A stretch of 64,000 nucleotides of DNA from Termitidicoccus mucosus (lineage in GTDB: Bacteria; Verrucomicrobiota; Verrucomicrobiia; Opitutales; Opitutaceae). How positions within the stretch are numbered: position 1 is the first letter of the stretch; the number at the start of each line of letters is the position of its first letter. Under the pieces are notes generated by a model. It saw nothing but the letters and a program-made list of their open reading frames with translations, ran no database searches and was not told where the DNA came from. Of the stretch, positions 8,901-17,060 are shown piece by piece. Location of the stretch: NCBI RefSeq assembly GCF_038725785.1, contig NZ_CP109796.1, positions 3,286,001 to 3,350,000 on the forward strand, read 5' to 3'. The position numbers were made by a program, and so were the translations under genes.

Positions 8901-9946
8901 CCGTCCGCCCCGATGATATCCGTCGCGATTGCGGCCGCCACGCCGTCCCGGACATTGATGTATGCCGAACCGGTCATGTGCAGCGCATGGCCGCCGGTGG
9001 AAGTGACGACATACGGCCCCGTCCGGAATTCCAACCCCGCCACGGAAACATCCTCGGCAAGGTTGATTGTCCCCGAGCCGGAATCGAAAATCGCCGTGCC
9101 GCCTGACCAATCCGAGTCCGCCTCCCCGGTGCTGGATCCGGTCCACGAAAACGACGACGCGCTCCAATCGAAACCGCTCCCCAAATCGCCGCGCCAGAAC
9201 CGGGTGTTCCCGACGAAACTCACCGTATCGATCCCGATATAGTCACTGTTGCTCCCGGAAGGACCCGCGCCAGTCACGAAATACCGCAAGGCGAATCGTC
9301 CCTCGACCGCCTCCGCAAGGCCGCTGACGGTGACCGTATACTGCGTCCAGGCTGTGGGATATACGCCTGACTGCAGGCTGGGATTGATCGAAAGCAATAG
9401 CGTCGCAAAATCGCCGGTGGCTGTCGAGGAGGCGCCGACATTGGTCGAGTCGCCGTTGAGGCTCAGACGCAGCTCCAGCCGGTCCGGATAATCTATTCCG
9501 GCCATTTTTCGGGTATAAAATGTAAACGTGTCTCCGTTGCCGATCATGACAGATGGCGTTACCAGCCAGTTGCTGATCGTTCCGGCGCCGCCGGTTGTAT
9601 TGTTGAAATTGGCACCGATATACGCATTCGGAGCGCCGGCATGGGAAGCAAACGTTTCCACACTGTTGCCTTGAAACCAAGTGGTGCTGCCCAGTGGCGA
9701 ACTGTTGTTCTGCATCACCCATCCTGCGCTCCCAAGCGATGAAATGTCATCGAACCCCTCGGTGAAACTCTGCGCCGGTGCCGGTATGGCGTGGGCAAAC
9801 AGGAACAGGACCCAGAAGATCGGTGCGCGGCTGCGGTAAGCTCCCCTCCGGCAGGAGGCGGAGAATTGCGATGAAACAAGAGTCATGGCTGGCTGGATAC
9901 GGGAAGCACTCCCCATGAAATCCGAATATGCAATCCAGGAATGCAC
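2975..9946 (-). CDS. Giant autotransporter (type V secretion), 2323 residues
   Basis: Surface-exposed passenger carried to the outer membrane by its own C-terminal beta-barrel. A signal-like segment (FWVLFLFAHAIPAPAQS) lies at about residues 44-60. A lectin-like jelly-roll resembling a choice-of-anchor domain follows (about 60-250: FTEGFDD, SNWLVTPSV, YIGIDTVSFVG). Residues 250-2040 form a long Gly/Ala/Ser-rich beta-helix with autotransporter-associated strand repeats (LVKTGDGVVVLG-type and GGTLALAG-type turns). From about 2060 a barrel of roughly 260 residues begins at NVWVRTGAY and ends in the aromatic terminus YRRNW. Three 237-residue modules repeat within the passenger. The start is uncertain: 9946 is GTG, with in-frame ATGs at 9916 and 9886, none with a clear ribosome-binding site; 9886 leaves the shortest pre-signal stretch. 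Ligand unknown; adhesion or glycan binding is inference from family. Confidence 0.9.
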   Translation of the reverse strand: MHSWIAYSDFMGSASRIQPAMTLVSSQFSASCRRGAYRSRAPIFWVLFLFAHAIPAPAQSFTEGFDDISSLGSAGWVMQNNSSPLGSTTWFQGNSVETFASHAGAPNAYIGANFNNTTGGAGTISNWLVTPSVMIGNGDTFTFYTRKMAGIDYPDRLELRLSLNGDSTNVGASSTATGDFATLLLSINPSLQSGVYPTAWTQYTVTVSGLAEAVEGRFALRYFVTGAGPSGSNSDYIGIDTVSFVGNTRFWRGDLGSGFDWSASSFSWTGSSTGEADSDWSGGTAIFDSGSGTINLAEDVSVAGLEFRTGPYVVTSTGGHALHMTGSAYINVRDGVAAAIATDIIGADGLTKSGGGELLFSGHVDLASGNLLATGGTLAISGSLGSARGYVANAAGQAASVVLGGTGRWANGSELYVGASGTGALVIAGNGGVTSSFGYVGQTASGAGLVTVSDSGFWKNTSGLLVGDQGRGTVTIIGSGSVSNFMGHIGNTAQGIGAVSVGDTGSWINSSYLYVGSQGRGALELSGSGAVSSRASYLGYGAAASGSAAVGGSGRWSMTEDLYIGYSGAGALTIAESGTVHVGGTTYIGRDASGTGSLALRGGVLETKGLARRQGTADLELNGGAIRALAGGTDFFNNLGDLVLDGSGVDDDSAALTLIVDSGLAITATNNFSVASGTAPSPFRALLKSGGGLLTLSGSSWFDAGGLVVHGGTVALTGTLNDAAGVIGGAAGADGALAVTAQGLWQSASPLKIGDSGAGRLSIADNGKIVAGHLDVGMAATGDGLVTVSGSGLIEAQYLAVGLSGTGGVIIQDQATVRLAGLVTLGAQTGGAGALTLKGGMLETTGLVKGDGTAALFLNGGTIRALADNADFFQNLGGIEISGSGLAATPALAFEVDDGVGVTATNNFTFTNGDPGVPAVALRKTGAGLLALSGSNTLGGGHLVADGGTLALAGVVHGTAVIVASGSDGAAVVNLGGAGSQVSAEAMHVGLAGNGTLNVLDGGIVTSGSTVIGSGPAAAGRVAISGSGAWENTGYFAVGQTGSGALALTEQAVLRADDGIMLGASPGAEGRLELRGGLIATSGFRRGDGTATVILNGGTVRASADSADFFRNLGALTLTGSSLPAGQAALTLDIASGLTVTATNQFASAPDDLSGLAKTGAGKLVLAADNSALPGALDISQGVVQIGAARNLPGGALNGGGTLALDGAGETGGFFTVVQAAGGFNGTVRLQNSSTLGVAALTAPTDEILGRATLQLADGGKLRIDGSGSINGLDLAGGGLEVRRDAASLEFSPHLLTVGSLAGTGSGSTMAVDTALLAGIDTHSALDASVFDLDGTFSKQVVKATHTALAGNIAVTGLDGAALSGSAAMIKTGAVETGLLHYGYTAVASGAFDDSGIWLGYGIAAIEATHDAESVVIDPTGSIDKTLGARLTGTGASGFAFTGGETITLAHLTGNDYTGATRISGSTTVVAGAHHSLGQTSALTIEDGSVFDLDGKFQTAGDLAINAGGRLDLGASGTFVIRGNPAYNGNINLAGTSTVAGHDALAGGADSSLQIGGGAVLRADGANTAFRGNVRLGDSSSPGHAILENLSALGDEGTIQLDGDSWLQFAVSGTFAKSLSGTAGTTVAIGGGRTVLVSGNNSAFGQGAAFTLDGGGTLRARNSDALGTAAVFSADQGTLRLENFNGALANPLEGRVTLQLRDASAITIARANDGFQGAIDIDATSALTLSGSAAAGSAATLANAGLLVLAAAHAVANDSGMIGNTGTTRVIAQDAMAAGASLGNTGHVQIAIPGHATFSHAINNAPSATVELNTAAEEDELVFATALTAGNLVKTGDGVVVLGAAQTHAGLTEIQAGTLRATAANQFSASSEHRVAGGAVLNLGGFGQHLGHLRNDGRVDFVALGQALTVAGLSGHGTYTMDVNLATQEADRIVVTGTATGTHTLLLTALGGAPANPSTLSMGIVAIGAGDATFTANAIDAGMHSYALFQGDPDDPLASDPLTWYLGRSAQSRAADAILLTAGVLSIDWHYSLDSLRLRMGELRSGGIPAVGRGGDTTPTGNVWVRTGAYHLSAGKDAAGAAFDQDTFGVTAGLDRAFGMDAGDFFAGGFIAMGQSSRDHDNHGESTTGSVGAGVYATWLHASGWYADLVARIDRYDNRLDARSDDGQLTRADYSNLLYGFSVEAGRRLRKRHVWLEPSVQAAVAYIDGEDYTAASSSLQTIDVSIRKATAFQYRLQLRGGVDLGAWRPYAKFGTVRSNTDGGEVYAGGGIYAPALDGWRFETGLGASYLIDPSSQVYFDYEYNKAGGYERPWALNLGYRRNW
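6606..8049 (-). repeat. Three 711-bp (237-codon) tandem modules inside the autotransporter gene
   Basis: The peptide signature DFF-x-NLG is encoded at 8028-8049, 7317-7338 and 6606-6627, which are spaced exactly 711 bp apart twice. Around each copy the protein repeats the same order: GG-[VML]-[LI]-ETxG-type turn, LNGGxIRA, DFFxNLG, a DxGLxxTATNxF stretch, then KTGAGLLxLSG. The copies have diverged in sequence but kept their length. The range given spans only the signature positions; the full modules extend on both sides. Confidence 0.8.
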
Positions 9947-10537
9947 GCCGGCGTATCGCGCTCACGGCATCCGGCTATGCAAAAAAATCACATCCCGCTA
10001 TCTATTAAAATTTTAATCATTCTATTAAATAACATATAAAACAACAAGCCAACAAGATAGCCAACGCTCACGCGCTCCACCCGCGATCCAATTGGCAAAT
10101 ACGATTCCTATAAAATAGCCTACCCATCATAACCCAGGATCATTCGATAGAATAATACCGTAGTCAAATTTTCGCTAAATAAAAGACTGGCTGCGGCAGA
10201 AATCCATCAATGAACTCTGCATATCCTAAAACACACATGAAAGAGTGTGAACGATTCTGAATCCCGCTGGCTGTTTGCGCAAAACCTGATTTTCCATGCT
10301 GCCTGCATATCTATCACCGCGGGGCCGCCAGCCAAGGTGGTGTTCGGCAAGTGTCACACACGATCATTCATATAGGCAGAACCCCTGCTCTGACGGATAA
10401 CCCGGACACAAAGTCTTCCACCGCATTGCCGCTCGTTATGATAAACTTCAAACAACACTCACAGTCTTGCTTGCCATCGTCTGCATATTCGTCCAGCGCA
10501 GATCCTAATCCTTTTTATTTACCAAACAGCCATGATG
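9947..10537. other. AT-rich intergenic region upstream of the autotransporter gene
   Basis: No convincing gene. Base composition drops sharply to AT-rich from about 9980 to 10250. It separates the autotransporter (start about 9886-9946) from the end of the long gene run that finishes at 10538, so it should hold the autotransporter promoter. It contains a 14-bp perfect palindrome ATTAAAATTTTAAT at 10004-10017, and TCTATTAAA at both 10001 and 10021, 20 bp apart (about two helical turns). I see no clear terminator hairpin for the upstream run. Confidence 0.5.
10001..10029. promoter_or_regulatory. Candidate operator: direct repeat plus palindrome
   Basis: TCTATTAAA occurs at 10001-10009 and 10021-10029, with the palindrome ATTAAAATTTTAAT (10004-10017) partly overlapping the first copy. 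It sits about 55-145 bp upstream of the possible autotransporter starts. The 20-bp spacing would place both repeats on one DNA face. AT-rich promoter DNA can produce such patterns by chance, so this is only a candidate. Confidence 0.3.
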
Positions 10538-11572
10538 TCATTCTGCCGCCGCCTCGGCCATGGCGACAATGTTTTCCGGTGGCACATTGGGCAGGAGTGA
10601 CTCATGACTTGGCGAAACAATATAATTCGGCCCCAACAGATCTTTCAGGCGGCGCACCTCATCCCGGACGCTCTGTGTCGTTTCAAAGGGCAGGATGTGC
10701 TGCGTATCTACACCGCCCATAAAAACAATTTTTCCGTTATACTTCTTCGCCAATGCCGCGGCATCCATGTTCTTTGCGCGTGCTTGGATCGGATGCAACA
10801 CATCCACCCCCGAGTCGATGAGACGGGGAATAACACGGTCAATGGCCCCGCATGAATGAAATACCACCCTGTATCCATAATGATGCGCCTGATCGGCAAG
10901 CTCCCGAAAATAGGGCAGGACAAAATGCTCAAAGTGTTCCGGTGAGATGAGCAGATCAAGTTGAGTGCCCAAGTCGTTGCCTAAAAAGAAAGCGTCGATC
11001 CGGTCCCCCGCCTGTTCAAAGAGCTGCTTGTTTGCCTCAAGATAAAAATCCACGACATGCCGCGTCACAGCTTCCACTACGTTCGGCGTGGTATGCATCT
11101 TTATAAAATAATCCTCCATGCCGAAGAAATTGCATACCTTATGATAAAAACAACTCCACATGCCGCTCAAAACCGCCTGTCCTGCCGCCACGGTCCGCTC
11201 TATTTCTGCCAGGGTTTCGCCAAAGTCCAGTTCTTCGAGTCGCGGCCAGCGAAACCTTTCGATTTCAGCCACATCCTCGACATCGGCGAAGACCCCCGGT
11301 TCGCTCAGGGAGGTGCGCTCCCGTCCGCCAAACTCGTCAAACATGGTGCGTTTCGGATTGGCCCACACGCGGTGATCCTCCGGCATCACCCACCGGCACG
11401 TCGAGTTCAGTTTTAGACCGAGCTCAAAATCATCCTTCACTTGGAAATAAGACTGAAGCCTCCCTATGCTTTCAGGGTTCGGATACCCGTGCCAAAACCC
11501 GCAGTGTGAGGCCTCGCGTTTGACTATGGCATGAAAATGCTCCTTTTTTGTCTCTGGTGTCGTCTGCTTCAT
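10538..11572 (-). CDS. Uroporphyrinogen decarboxylase (URO-D)-like protein 1, methyltransferase-type
   Basis: A TIM-barrel protein of the URO-D superfamily, which includes heme-pathway decarboxylases and Zn-dependent corrinoid methyltransferases such as MtaA. The motif FHSCG (barrel strand before IDRVIPRLIDSG) gives the H-x-C pair that binds Zn in MtaA-type enzymes. The third ligand position, normally Cys before PPENI, is SPSHESLLPNVPPENI, so His may replace it. The decarboxylase-specific N-terminal Arg-rich motif is not apparent, arguing against heme synthesis. ATG 11572 is chosen because the following TKKEHFHAI resembles family N-termini; the frame also opens at ATG 11650, which adds 26 unrelated-looking residues. 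Last gene of the long minus-strand run, 117-195 bp after URO-D-like 2. A methyl-transfer role on a sugar or cofactor is inference. Confidence 0.75.
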   Translation of the reverse strand: MKQTTPETKKEHFHAIVKREASHCGFWHGYPNPESIGRLQSYFQVKDDFELGLKLNSTCRWVMPEDHRVWANPKRTMFDEFGGRERTSLSEPGVFADVEDVAEIERFRWPRLEELDFGETLAEIERTVAAGQAVLSGMWSCFYHKVCNFFGMEDYFIKMHTTPNVVEAVTRHVVDFYLEANKQLFEQAGDRIDAFFLGNDLGTQLDLLISPEHFEHFVLPYFRELADQAHHYGYRVVFHSCGAIDRVIPRLIDSGVDVLHPIQARAKNMDAAALAKKYNGKIVFMGGVDTQHILPFETTQSVRDEVRRLKDLLGPNYIVSPSHESLLPNVPPENIVAMAEAAAE

Positions 11573-11767
11573 ACGAAATATTGCGCTGGGATAAATGTTG
11601 CCATTGACTGGACTCAGGGCGGGGTTGATTTTTTCGGTTTCATGTTTCAACCGCCTTTGAGCGATGGCATATCGCCTTGTCCTGACGCCGTATTGCCATG
11701 TTTTTTCTCCGCGATTCAGTCATGGACGGTTTTCCCGATAGCTTCATGCTCTTTCTAAGGTTGTCCG

Positions 11768-12772
11768 TCAGTCCCTATTCCATCCGGCGACCGTTTCGAC
11801 AATGCCGTCGTAGGAACATCTGGAACATGGTGCCGCCGTGCCGATGAGCCCACCTCCATTATGCACGAACAGGGATTTCATGATTTTTATATCACGCAAA
11901 ATTTCGGCGGCGTCGCCCCTGGCCAGCACGCCCTGACGGTCGAGCTCGCCCCAGAATGTCACCTCGCCCCGGAAATCGTGCGAAAGCCTCTCCTTGTCCA
12001 TGATCCACAACTGCGAGTTAATCGCCGAGACCCCAAGTTCCACCAAGTCGCAAAAAATGGATTCGATGCATCCGTCGCTGTGGAAAAACACGTGCCGCCC
12101 GGCCTTCCTTATCTTGCCTATGATCGCCTTATAGCGGGGCTTGTAAATACGCCGCCATGTAAGTGGCGAGATGAGCAGCGACCCCTGCGATCCCCAGTCG
12201 TCGGCAATCAACAGGTTGTCAATGTCGTATTGCAGCCATTTATCAACCCATTTGTCGTAATAATCATAAACGATATCGAGAAGCGTATAAAACTCGTCGC
12301 TTTCCTCGGCAATGTCCATGAGCAAGTTTTCCGTGCCTCGGATATGCTGCATGCGCTCAAAGAGATTCATGTTAGAGCGGGGAAATATAAACCTGTCACG
12401 GTGTTGCCGGATATCCTCGGCAAGGTTCTCGCGGCCCTCGTCTATGATATGATAAGGTGCCTTGAACTTTTTCAATCCATCCCATGTGGCAAGAGGCGGC
12501 TCTTTGACCTCGCCGATGATGCCCGGCTGATGGTTGTGCCAGACACAACCCCAAGCGTCCCGTCCCGTGCCGGCGGCGTAGCGGTCGAACGGGTATTCAG
12601 CGTCCTTGTGATCAGGACGATGAAAGTCCATGTCATATTTATCAACCTCGGCGCGAAGTTTCTGTCCGTATTTGATAAAAACCTCCGGCAGCGCCCAGCT
12701 CAGCACCGGGATTTTGTCGGGATGATTGAAAGTCAGCGTGCGCTGGACGCGTTCCCTGCCTGTCATTGTCAT
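11768..12772 (-). CDS. URO-D-like protein 2
   Basis: 334 residues of the same superfamily as its downstream neighbour but quite divergent. It starts MTMTGRERVQRTLTFNHPDKIPV, a family-typical opening. The Zn-motif region is FFHSDGCIESIF, so the Cys of the usual H-x-C is Asp here. The C-terminus carries GTAAPCSRCSYDGIVET, with two cysteines in C-x2-C. DNLLIADDWGSQGSLLISP is the conserved DDxG...ISP block of the barrel. It ends shortly after that block and lies 46 bp downstream of the Cys-type sulfatase gene, so it is probably in the same transcript. The reaction is not known; the changed ligand set suggests a different substrate or metal from URO-D-like 1. Confidence 0.7.
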   Translation of the reverse strand: MTMTGRERVQRTLTFNHPDKIPVLSWALPEVFIKYGQKLRAEVDKYDMDFHRPDHKDAEYPFDRYAAGTGRDAWGCVWHNHQPGIIGEVKEPPLATWDGLKKFKAPYHIIDEGRENLAEDIRQHRDRFIFPRSNMNLFERMQHIRGTENLLMDIAEESDEFYTLLDIVYDYYDKWVDKWLQYDIDNLLIADDWGSQGSLLISPLTWRRIYKPRYKAIIGKIRKAGRHVFFHSDGCIESIFCDLVELGVSAINSQLWIMDKERLSHDFRGEVTFWGELDRQGVLARGDAAEILRDIKIMKSLFVHNGGGLIGTAAPCSRCSYDGIVETVAGWNRD

Positions 12773-12818
12773 GTTGGAATGATGTTAATATAACGAAACG
12801 GGTGATTTGTCCGGCGGC

Positions 12819-14327
12819 TCATTCGTTCGACTCCACCTCCCGGAACGTACCCAGCGGCATGCCTAACTGCGCCTTCTTGTATTGTTTTTTCGGACGCGAA
12901 ATCGGCAGGTCGGCATTGACATGCTTGTGCCACGCATTGATGGCCGCGCGCATTTCCTCCACCTTGCCCGGCATGTCATTGGCCAGATTGGTTCTTTCCG
13001 AAACATCCTCCCGCAGGTTGTAAAGCTCCACCATTTTCGGGTCCTCGAAGAAGTCCATCAACTTGTAATCCCCGTTTCGAACCGCCGTGGCGGGACGCCA
13101 GCTGAGTATTGATTTTTCCCCGAAGTCGGATCCGAAATTATAGTGGGGATAAAAGAAAAACAAGTTCCTCGGCGCCAGGCTCCCCTTGCCGGCAAAGAGC
13201 GGCGTCAGGCTGACGCCATCTGTTTCGCCGGTCGCTCCGGCGGGCGCGCCGGAGACCGCGGCAAACGTCGACATGTAATCAACGCTGATGACCGGCTCGC
13301 TGCATGTTCCGCCCGCTAGGATGTGCCCCGGCCAGCGCATGATCAATGGAATCCTTATTCCGCCCTCCGCGAGAGTGTGCTTGCCCCATTTCAGCGGGGT
13401 GTTGTAAGTGACTATTTCATAGTCTGATAGACTGTTCCTTCCGCCGTTGTCGGAGGTGAAAACCACGAGTGTGTCATCGGCGATGCCCAATTCGTCGAGT
13501 TTGGCCAGGAGCCGCCCGATGCCGCGGTCAAAATACTCTATCATGGCGGCGTAAGGAGCGTTGCTGTGGATGCGTCCGGGCTTTCTCTTTTCCTTATATT
13601 TGGCAATCAGCTCGTCCGGAGTCTGTATCGGCAGGTGCGGAGCGTAATGGGCGAGATAAAGGAAAAACGGACTGCCCTTGTTCGCCTCAATAAATTTAAT
13701 CGCATTGTCATTGAAATAATTGATGCACTTGTAATCACTCTTCCCATAAGGCGACTTGTTGTTGGGATCCTTGACGATAAAATCAAAGCCGGCGTCCTTC
13801 TGGGTATATCCGGGCTTGTTTTGGTCGCCCAAATGCCACTTGCCGATGCAAGCCGTGACGTAGCCGGCGGATTTCATCATTTTGCCCAAAGTGGGTTCTG
13901 ACTTTGGGAGGTTGATGTGCTTCAGCGGCTCTATCAACGGCGTCATGCGGTCCGCCTGCTTTGGCCCGGTCGGATCCGTCATTCCAAACCGGGCCTGGTA
14001 GCGCCCGGTCATGAAACCCGCGCGGGACGGCATGCAAACCGGCGCCGTCACATAGGCGTTTGTGAAATACAGTCCCTGACCGCGCAGCCGGTCGATGTTC
14101 GGTGTTTCTATAAAATCGCTCCCGAAACAACCGCCGTCCGTCCAGCCCATGTCATCCGCCACTATGAATACAATATTGGGCCTGGCACCCGCCGGATTCT
14201 TTGCCTGCGCCTGCGCTTGGATGGACACGGGCGCGAGGCCGGTGGCAAAGCCGAGCCCGAGCGACGCAGTTTTGCGGAGCCGGGATTTCATATCGAAATA
14301 ATGCTTTTGTTTTTTCATATTCTGCAT
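12819..14327 (-). CDS. Secreted sulfatase, Cys-type (arylsulfatase/S1 family)
   Basis: Removes sulfate esters from glycans in the periplasm or outside the cell. The sulfatase signature C-x-P-S-R is CMPSR at residues 98-102; the Cys is oxidised to formylglycine by a maturase. The metal-binding block IVFIVADDMG at 52-61, the GKWHLG motif and the FTSDNGG metal site are all present. An N-terminal signal (about 13-41, ending IQAQAQA) shows export. ATGs at 14327, 14318 and 14291 are in frame; the last would place the signal peptide directly at the start. 502 residues fits the family. It lies between the sialate esterase (65 bp upstream in transcription) and URO-D-like 2. The sulfated substrate cannot be read from sequence. 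Confidence 0.88.
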   Translation of the reverse strand: MQNMKKQKHYFDMKSRLRKTASLGLGFATGLAPVSIQAQAQAKNPAGARPNIVFIVADDMGWTDGGCFGSDFIETPNIDRLRGQGLYFTNAYVTAPVCMPSRAGFMTGRYQARFGMTDPTGPKQADRMTPLIEPLKHINLPKSEPTLGKMMKSAGYVTACIGKWHLGDQNKPGYTQKDAGFDFIVKDPNNKSPYGKSDYKCINYFNDNAIKFIEANKGSPFFLYLAHYAPHLPIQTPDELIAKYKEKRKPGRIHSNAPYAAMIEYFDRGIGRLLAKLDELGIADDTLVVFTSDNGGRNSLSDYEIVTYNTPLKWGKHTLAEGGIRIPLIMRWPGHILAGGTCSEPVISVDYMSTFAAVSGAPAGATGETDGVSLTPLFAGKGSLAPRNLFFFYPHYNFGSDFGEKSILSWRPATAVRNGDYKLMDFFEDPKMVELYNLREDVSERTNLANDMPGKVEEMRAAINAWHKHVNADLPISRPKKQYKKAQLGMPLGTFREVESNE

Positions 14328-14392
14328 GTGTTTGGGTTCACGAAAGGGATTGTGTTCGGAAGAGTTGAAAAGCAGGGTGGAGAAGGCCGTTT

Positions 14393-15982
14393 TTATTCTT
14401 TGCTTTCAGGATCCGTCCTGAAAGGCCGCAAGGGAAGCCCGCTGCCATTTTCAACGGAGAGCACGGGATTATCGGCCCAACCGTAGCGAACCGCCACGGG
14501 AGAAGGAATGTCCTTGTTCCAGACAACGATTTCATCACCCTCAACACACCCCTCGGCCCACTTCCAGAGACCGTCGCCGCCGCGAATGGCAAAGCCTTTC
14601 AATGAATCCGTGTTCAAGCGAAGCCCCCTGGTGTGCTTGAAGCGCAGCCGCGCCTTGCCTCCCTCGATTTGAAACCCCGCCAGCTCGGGACTGCGGGGAT
14701 CGTCCATTGTCACTGCATAAACATCCGCGAGAGCCAAGCCGGCAAGCCTCCGTCCCAGCGGTTTCTTGTTTGGATAATGGACATCGTCCGCCAGACCGAG
14801 GTCAACGGCGGTCGCCACTCCGGTTTTGGGAAGCAGAAGCGCACCCGCCTGAGCTTCTCGAATAAAGGCAAAACCGCCCTCCACGGGAACGGTCTGCGGC
14901 GCCTTGAAGTTGGCAATCTCGACATAATAAAAAGGCAGTTCCTCGTTCCAGTTTTTTCTCAACGATTTTATCAAGGTCTGAACCAGCTCCGAATATTCAC
15001 CCGGGCGGGAGGAGTTGTTTTCCGCCTGATACCAGATGATTCCTGTTATTGTATAGGGCACCAGTCCGTGCAGCATAGCATTATACAAACGCGATGGGGC
15101 GCCTTTGTTTTTCGGATTGTAAGGCTCGGGCGGCTTGGTTGAGTTATATTTGTGCTGGAGCTGGGGCGTTGGATATTTCTTTTGCCAAACCGCCAGCTTT
15201 GCCTCGTAGTCGGCCATCTTCGGCTCCCAGCCTTGCAACGCCTTCAAATGCCGTTCCCGAACAGCCCCCGCCACAGAGGTTTTCCCAAGCGCGTCTGCTG
15301 GAATCCATGCTTCTATGGGAGTTCCGCCGATAGAGGAAACAATCATGCCGACGGGGCGCTCCAGCTTATCGTGCAGGGCTTGCGCAAAATACCAGGCGAC
15401 AGCCGGAAAATGGCGCGCATTATGGGAGGTAATGACAACCCACTCACCATTCACATCATCACGAGGCAGGTCCTCGCCCTCCCGGGCGACATTAAAAAGA
15501 CGAATGGCCGGGGATATCCGGTCCGCATACCGTTTCTCCTCCTCTTGGATTTCCTTGGGAACGTTGGCAGCGCCCATCGAAAAACCCATGTTGGATTGTC
15601 CGGAGCCCAGCCAGACCTCGCCCACAATCACATCCTGTATATGCTTTTCCGTCCCCGCGCCGGCGGTGATTCTCAAGGAGCCTGTCACATTGACGCTTAG
15701 CGCGGGCAGGCGGCCAGACCAGCAACCGGTGATGTCGGCAACCGCCTCAAAGGAGGATTCTTGGTCGCCCTTGGCCGGAACAAAAACCACGCGCACCGGA
15801 GTCCCCGGCACCGCCCAACCCCAAATAGCCGCCGGACACCCGGCCTGTAACACCATGTGGTCGCTGATGAGCCGGGGCAGCCGCAGCGCCGTCGCATCCG
15901 CCTCTCCATGGGCGTACGCGGCGGCCAGCGCCAAGGCGCATATTAACAAAAACCGGGGGAATTTTTTATTATTCATGTTCAT
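14393..15982 (-). CDS. Sialate O-acetylesterase-like SGNH hydrolase, secreted
   Basis: Removes O-acetyl groups from sialic acid or other glycan residues. The nucleophile motif GQSNM is at residues 128-132 (Ser130), followed by an SGNH-typical SIGGTPIEAWIP block and a W-Y-Q-x-EN segment (IIWYQAENN). The catalytic His is probably in DDVHYPNK near residue 410. The N-terminus has a signal peptide (FLLICALALAAAYAHG). 529 residues matches bacterial sialate O-acetylesterases with an inserted beta domain. The start overlaps the 3' end of the upstream gene by 14 bp, indicating co-translation. Acetyl-xylan or acetyl-mannan would be alternative substrates. Confidence 0.85.
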   Translation of the reverse strand: MNMNNKKFPRFLLICALALAAAYAHGEADATALRLPRLISDHMVLQAGCPAAIWGWAVPGTPVRVVFVPAKGDQESSFEAVADITGCWSGRLPALSVNVTGSLRITAGAGTEKHIQDVIVGEVWLGSGQSNMGFSMGAANVPKEIQEEEKRYADRISPAIRLFNVAREGEDLPRDDVNGEWVVITSHNARHFPAVAWYFAQALHDKLERPVGMIVSSIGGTPIEAWIPADALGKTSVAGAVRERHLKALQGWEPKMADYEAKLAVWQKKYPTPQLQHKYNSTKPPEPYNPKNKGAPSRLYNAMLHGLVPYTITGIIWYQAENNSSRPGEYSELVQTLIKSLRKNWNEELPFYYVEIANFKAPQTVPVEGGFAFIREAQAGALLLPKTGVATAVDLGLADDVHYPNKKPLGRRLAGLALADVYAVTMDDPRSPELAGFQIEGGKARLRFKHTRGLRLNTDSLKGFAIRGGDGLWKWAEGCVEGDEIVVWNKDIPSPVAVRYGWADNPVLSVENGSGLPLRPFRTDPESKE

Positions 15983-17006
15983 AAATCAGGCGTAATTTTT
16001 CCTGCGAACCACGGGTGATCTCATAACGAAAATGCTCTCCATGCGGTCCCTCCAGCCTCAACTTCCCGTCCAGCACGAGCTTGTTGGCGAAAACCACGTC
16101 AAACACGGCGCCCTTCGTCGGTTTGTATCCTTTGGAAAGCCGGATTTCAATCGAGCTTCCATCGCCAAAACGAACCGTGGAGCCACCACTTTCCTCCTTC
16201 CAGATTAATTCGTCATATTTTTTGGCATTCTCCAGTGTCACGATCATTTTCCCCCTCCCGGACTGATAATATGTCTCCGGCTGTTTAGCGCGAAGCACCA
16301 CGGAACCGACGGCATCATCCCCGCCCGGACTCAAGACGCCGCCTTCGTTGCCCAAGCTGACGGCTGCGTATTTTGTATTCAATGTTCCGCCCTGCCATTC
16401 AAACCGCGCTGTTCCCGCGCCTGCCGAGATGCCCTGGCTATCTCCGCCGGCGGTGATGTTCAGGATGCCTCCGTGCAATTGATAAATGCCGGTGCCTCCG
16501 TTGCGGGTCAGTTGCAGCCCGGCAGGACTTTCGATGGTCACGACACCGCCTCGTTGTATAAAAATCCCCGTGCCGTCATCCCGTCCGGCCATGTGTCCGG
16601 CCAGAATAAAATACGCGCCCTTCGCGGCGTCGGCGCGCAGCGTCCCGCCGAGCATTTCGACGGTGCCTGCGCCCTTGGGCCCCTTGCCCTGAAAATTTGA
16701 CACGCGCAGTGCGGCTCCATCACGGAGAGTCAGCTTGGTTTTATCACCCAATAATTTAAACGCCGACACCTGGGCGCTTCCCGACAGGAAAATTTCGGTG
16801 GCGGTATTGTAGATATAAGCAGTGTCGCCCTTGCCCGGACGAAGACCCGGCTCGATCGCGGTCCCGATTTTGGATGTCCACAAATCCCCGCCCCACTCTC
16901 CACTCTTGCGGGTGTAACAGGTGGCTGCGTCAACGGACAGGACGGACAGCGCGCATAGTGTGAAGGCCGCCACCGGATTTATGATGGTTTTTAGATTTTT
17001 TCTCAT
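15969..17006 (-). CDS. Secreted beta-helical protein without a barrel
   Basis: 345 residues with a signal peptide (TIINPVAAFTLCALSVLSVDA). The rest is a right-handed beta-helix-like passenger: GAALRVSNFQGKG, GTVEMLGGTLRADA, GGVVTIESPAG, GIYQLHGGILNITAGG and similar turns, close to the autotransporter-associated strand repeats seen in the giant autotransporters. It has no C-terminal barrel and ends IYEHE, so it is not an autotransporter itself. It could be a soluble glycan-binding protein, a truncated passenger, or a surface protein anchored by a partner. It overlaps the esterase gene start by 14 bp and lies 54 bp after the hydrolase-like gene, inside the long run. Confidence 0.7.
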   Translation of the reverse strand: MRKNLKTIINPVAAFTLCALSVLSVDAATCYTRKSGEWGGDLWTSKIGTAIEPGLRPGKGDTAYIYNTATEIFLSGSAQVSAFKLLGDKTKLTLRDGAALRVSNFQGKGPKGAGTVEMLGGTLRADAAKGAYFILAGHMAGRDDGTGIFIQRGGVVTIESPAGLQLTRNGGTGIYQLHGGILNITAGGDSQGISAGAGTARFEWQGGTLNTKYAAVSLGNEGGVLSPGGDDAVGSVVLRAKQPETYYQSGRGKMIVTLENAKKYDELIWKEESGGSTVRFGDGSSIEIRLSKGYKPTKGAVFDVVFANKLVLDGKLRLEGPHGEHFRYEITRGSQEKLRLIYEHE

Positions 17007-17060
17007 GATGTTTGTCTCAATTGAATATGGTTGGGATCAACGATCAGGCTTGGGATACTC

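Noticed and set aside
10538-11572. Heme-pathway uroporphyrinogen decarboxylase (hemE)
   Set aside because: Sugar-locus context, H-x-C Zn-type motif and two further divergent paralogues nearby argue for the methyltransferase-type branch.
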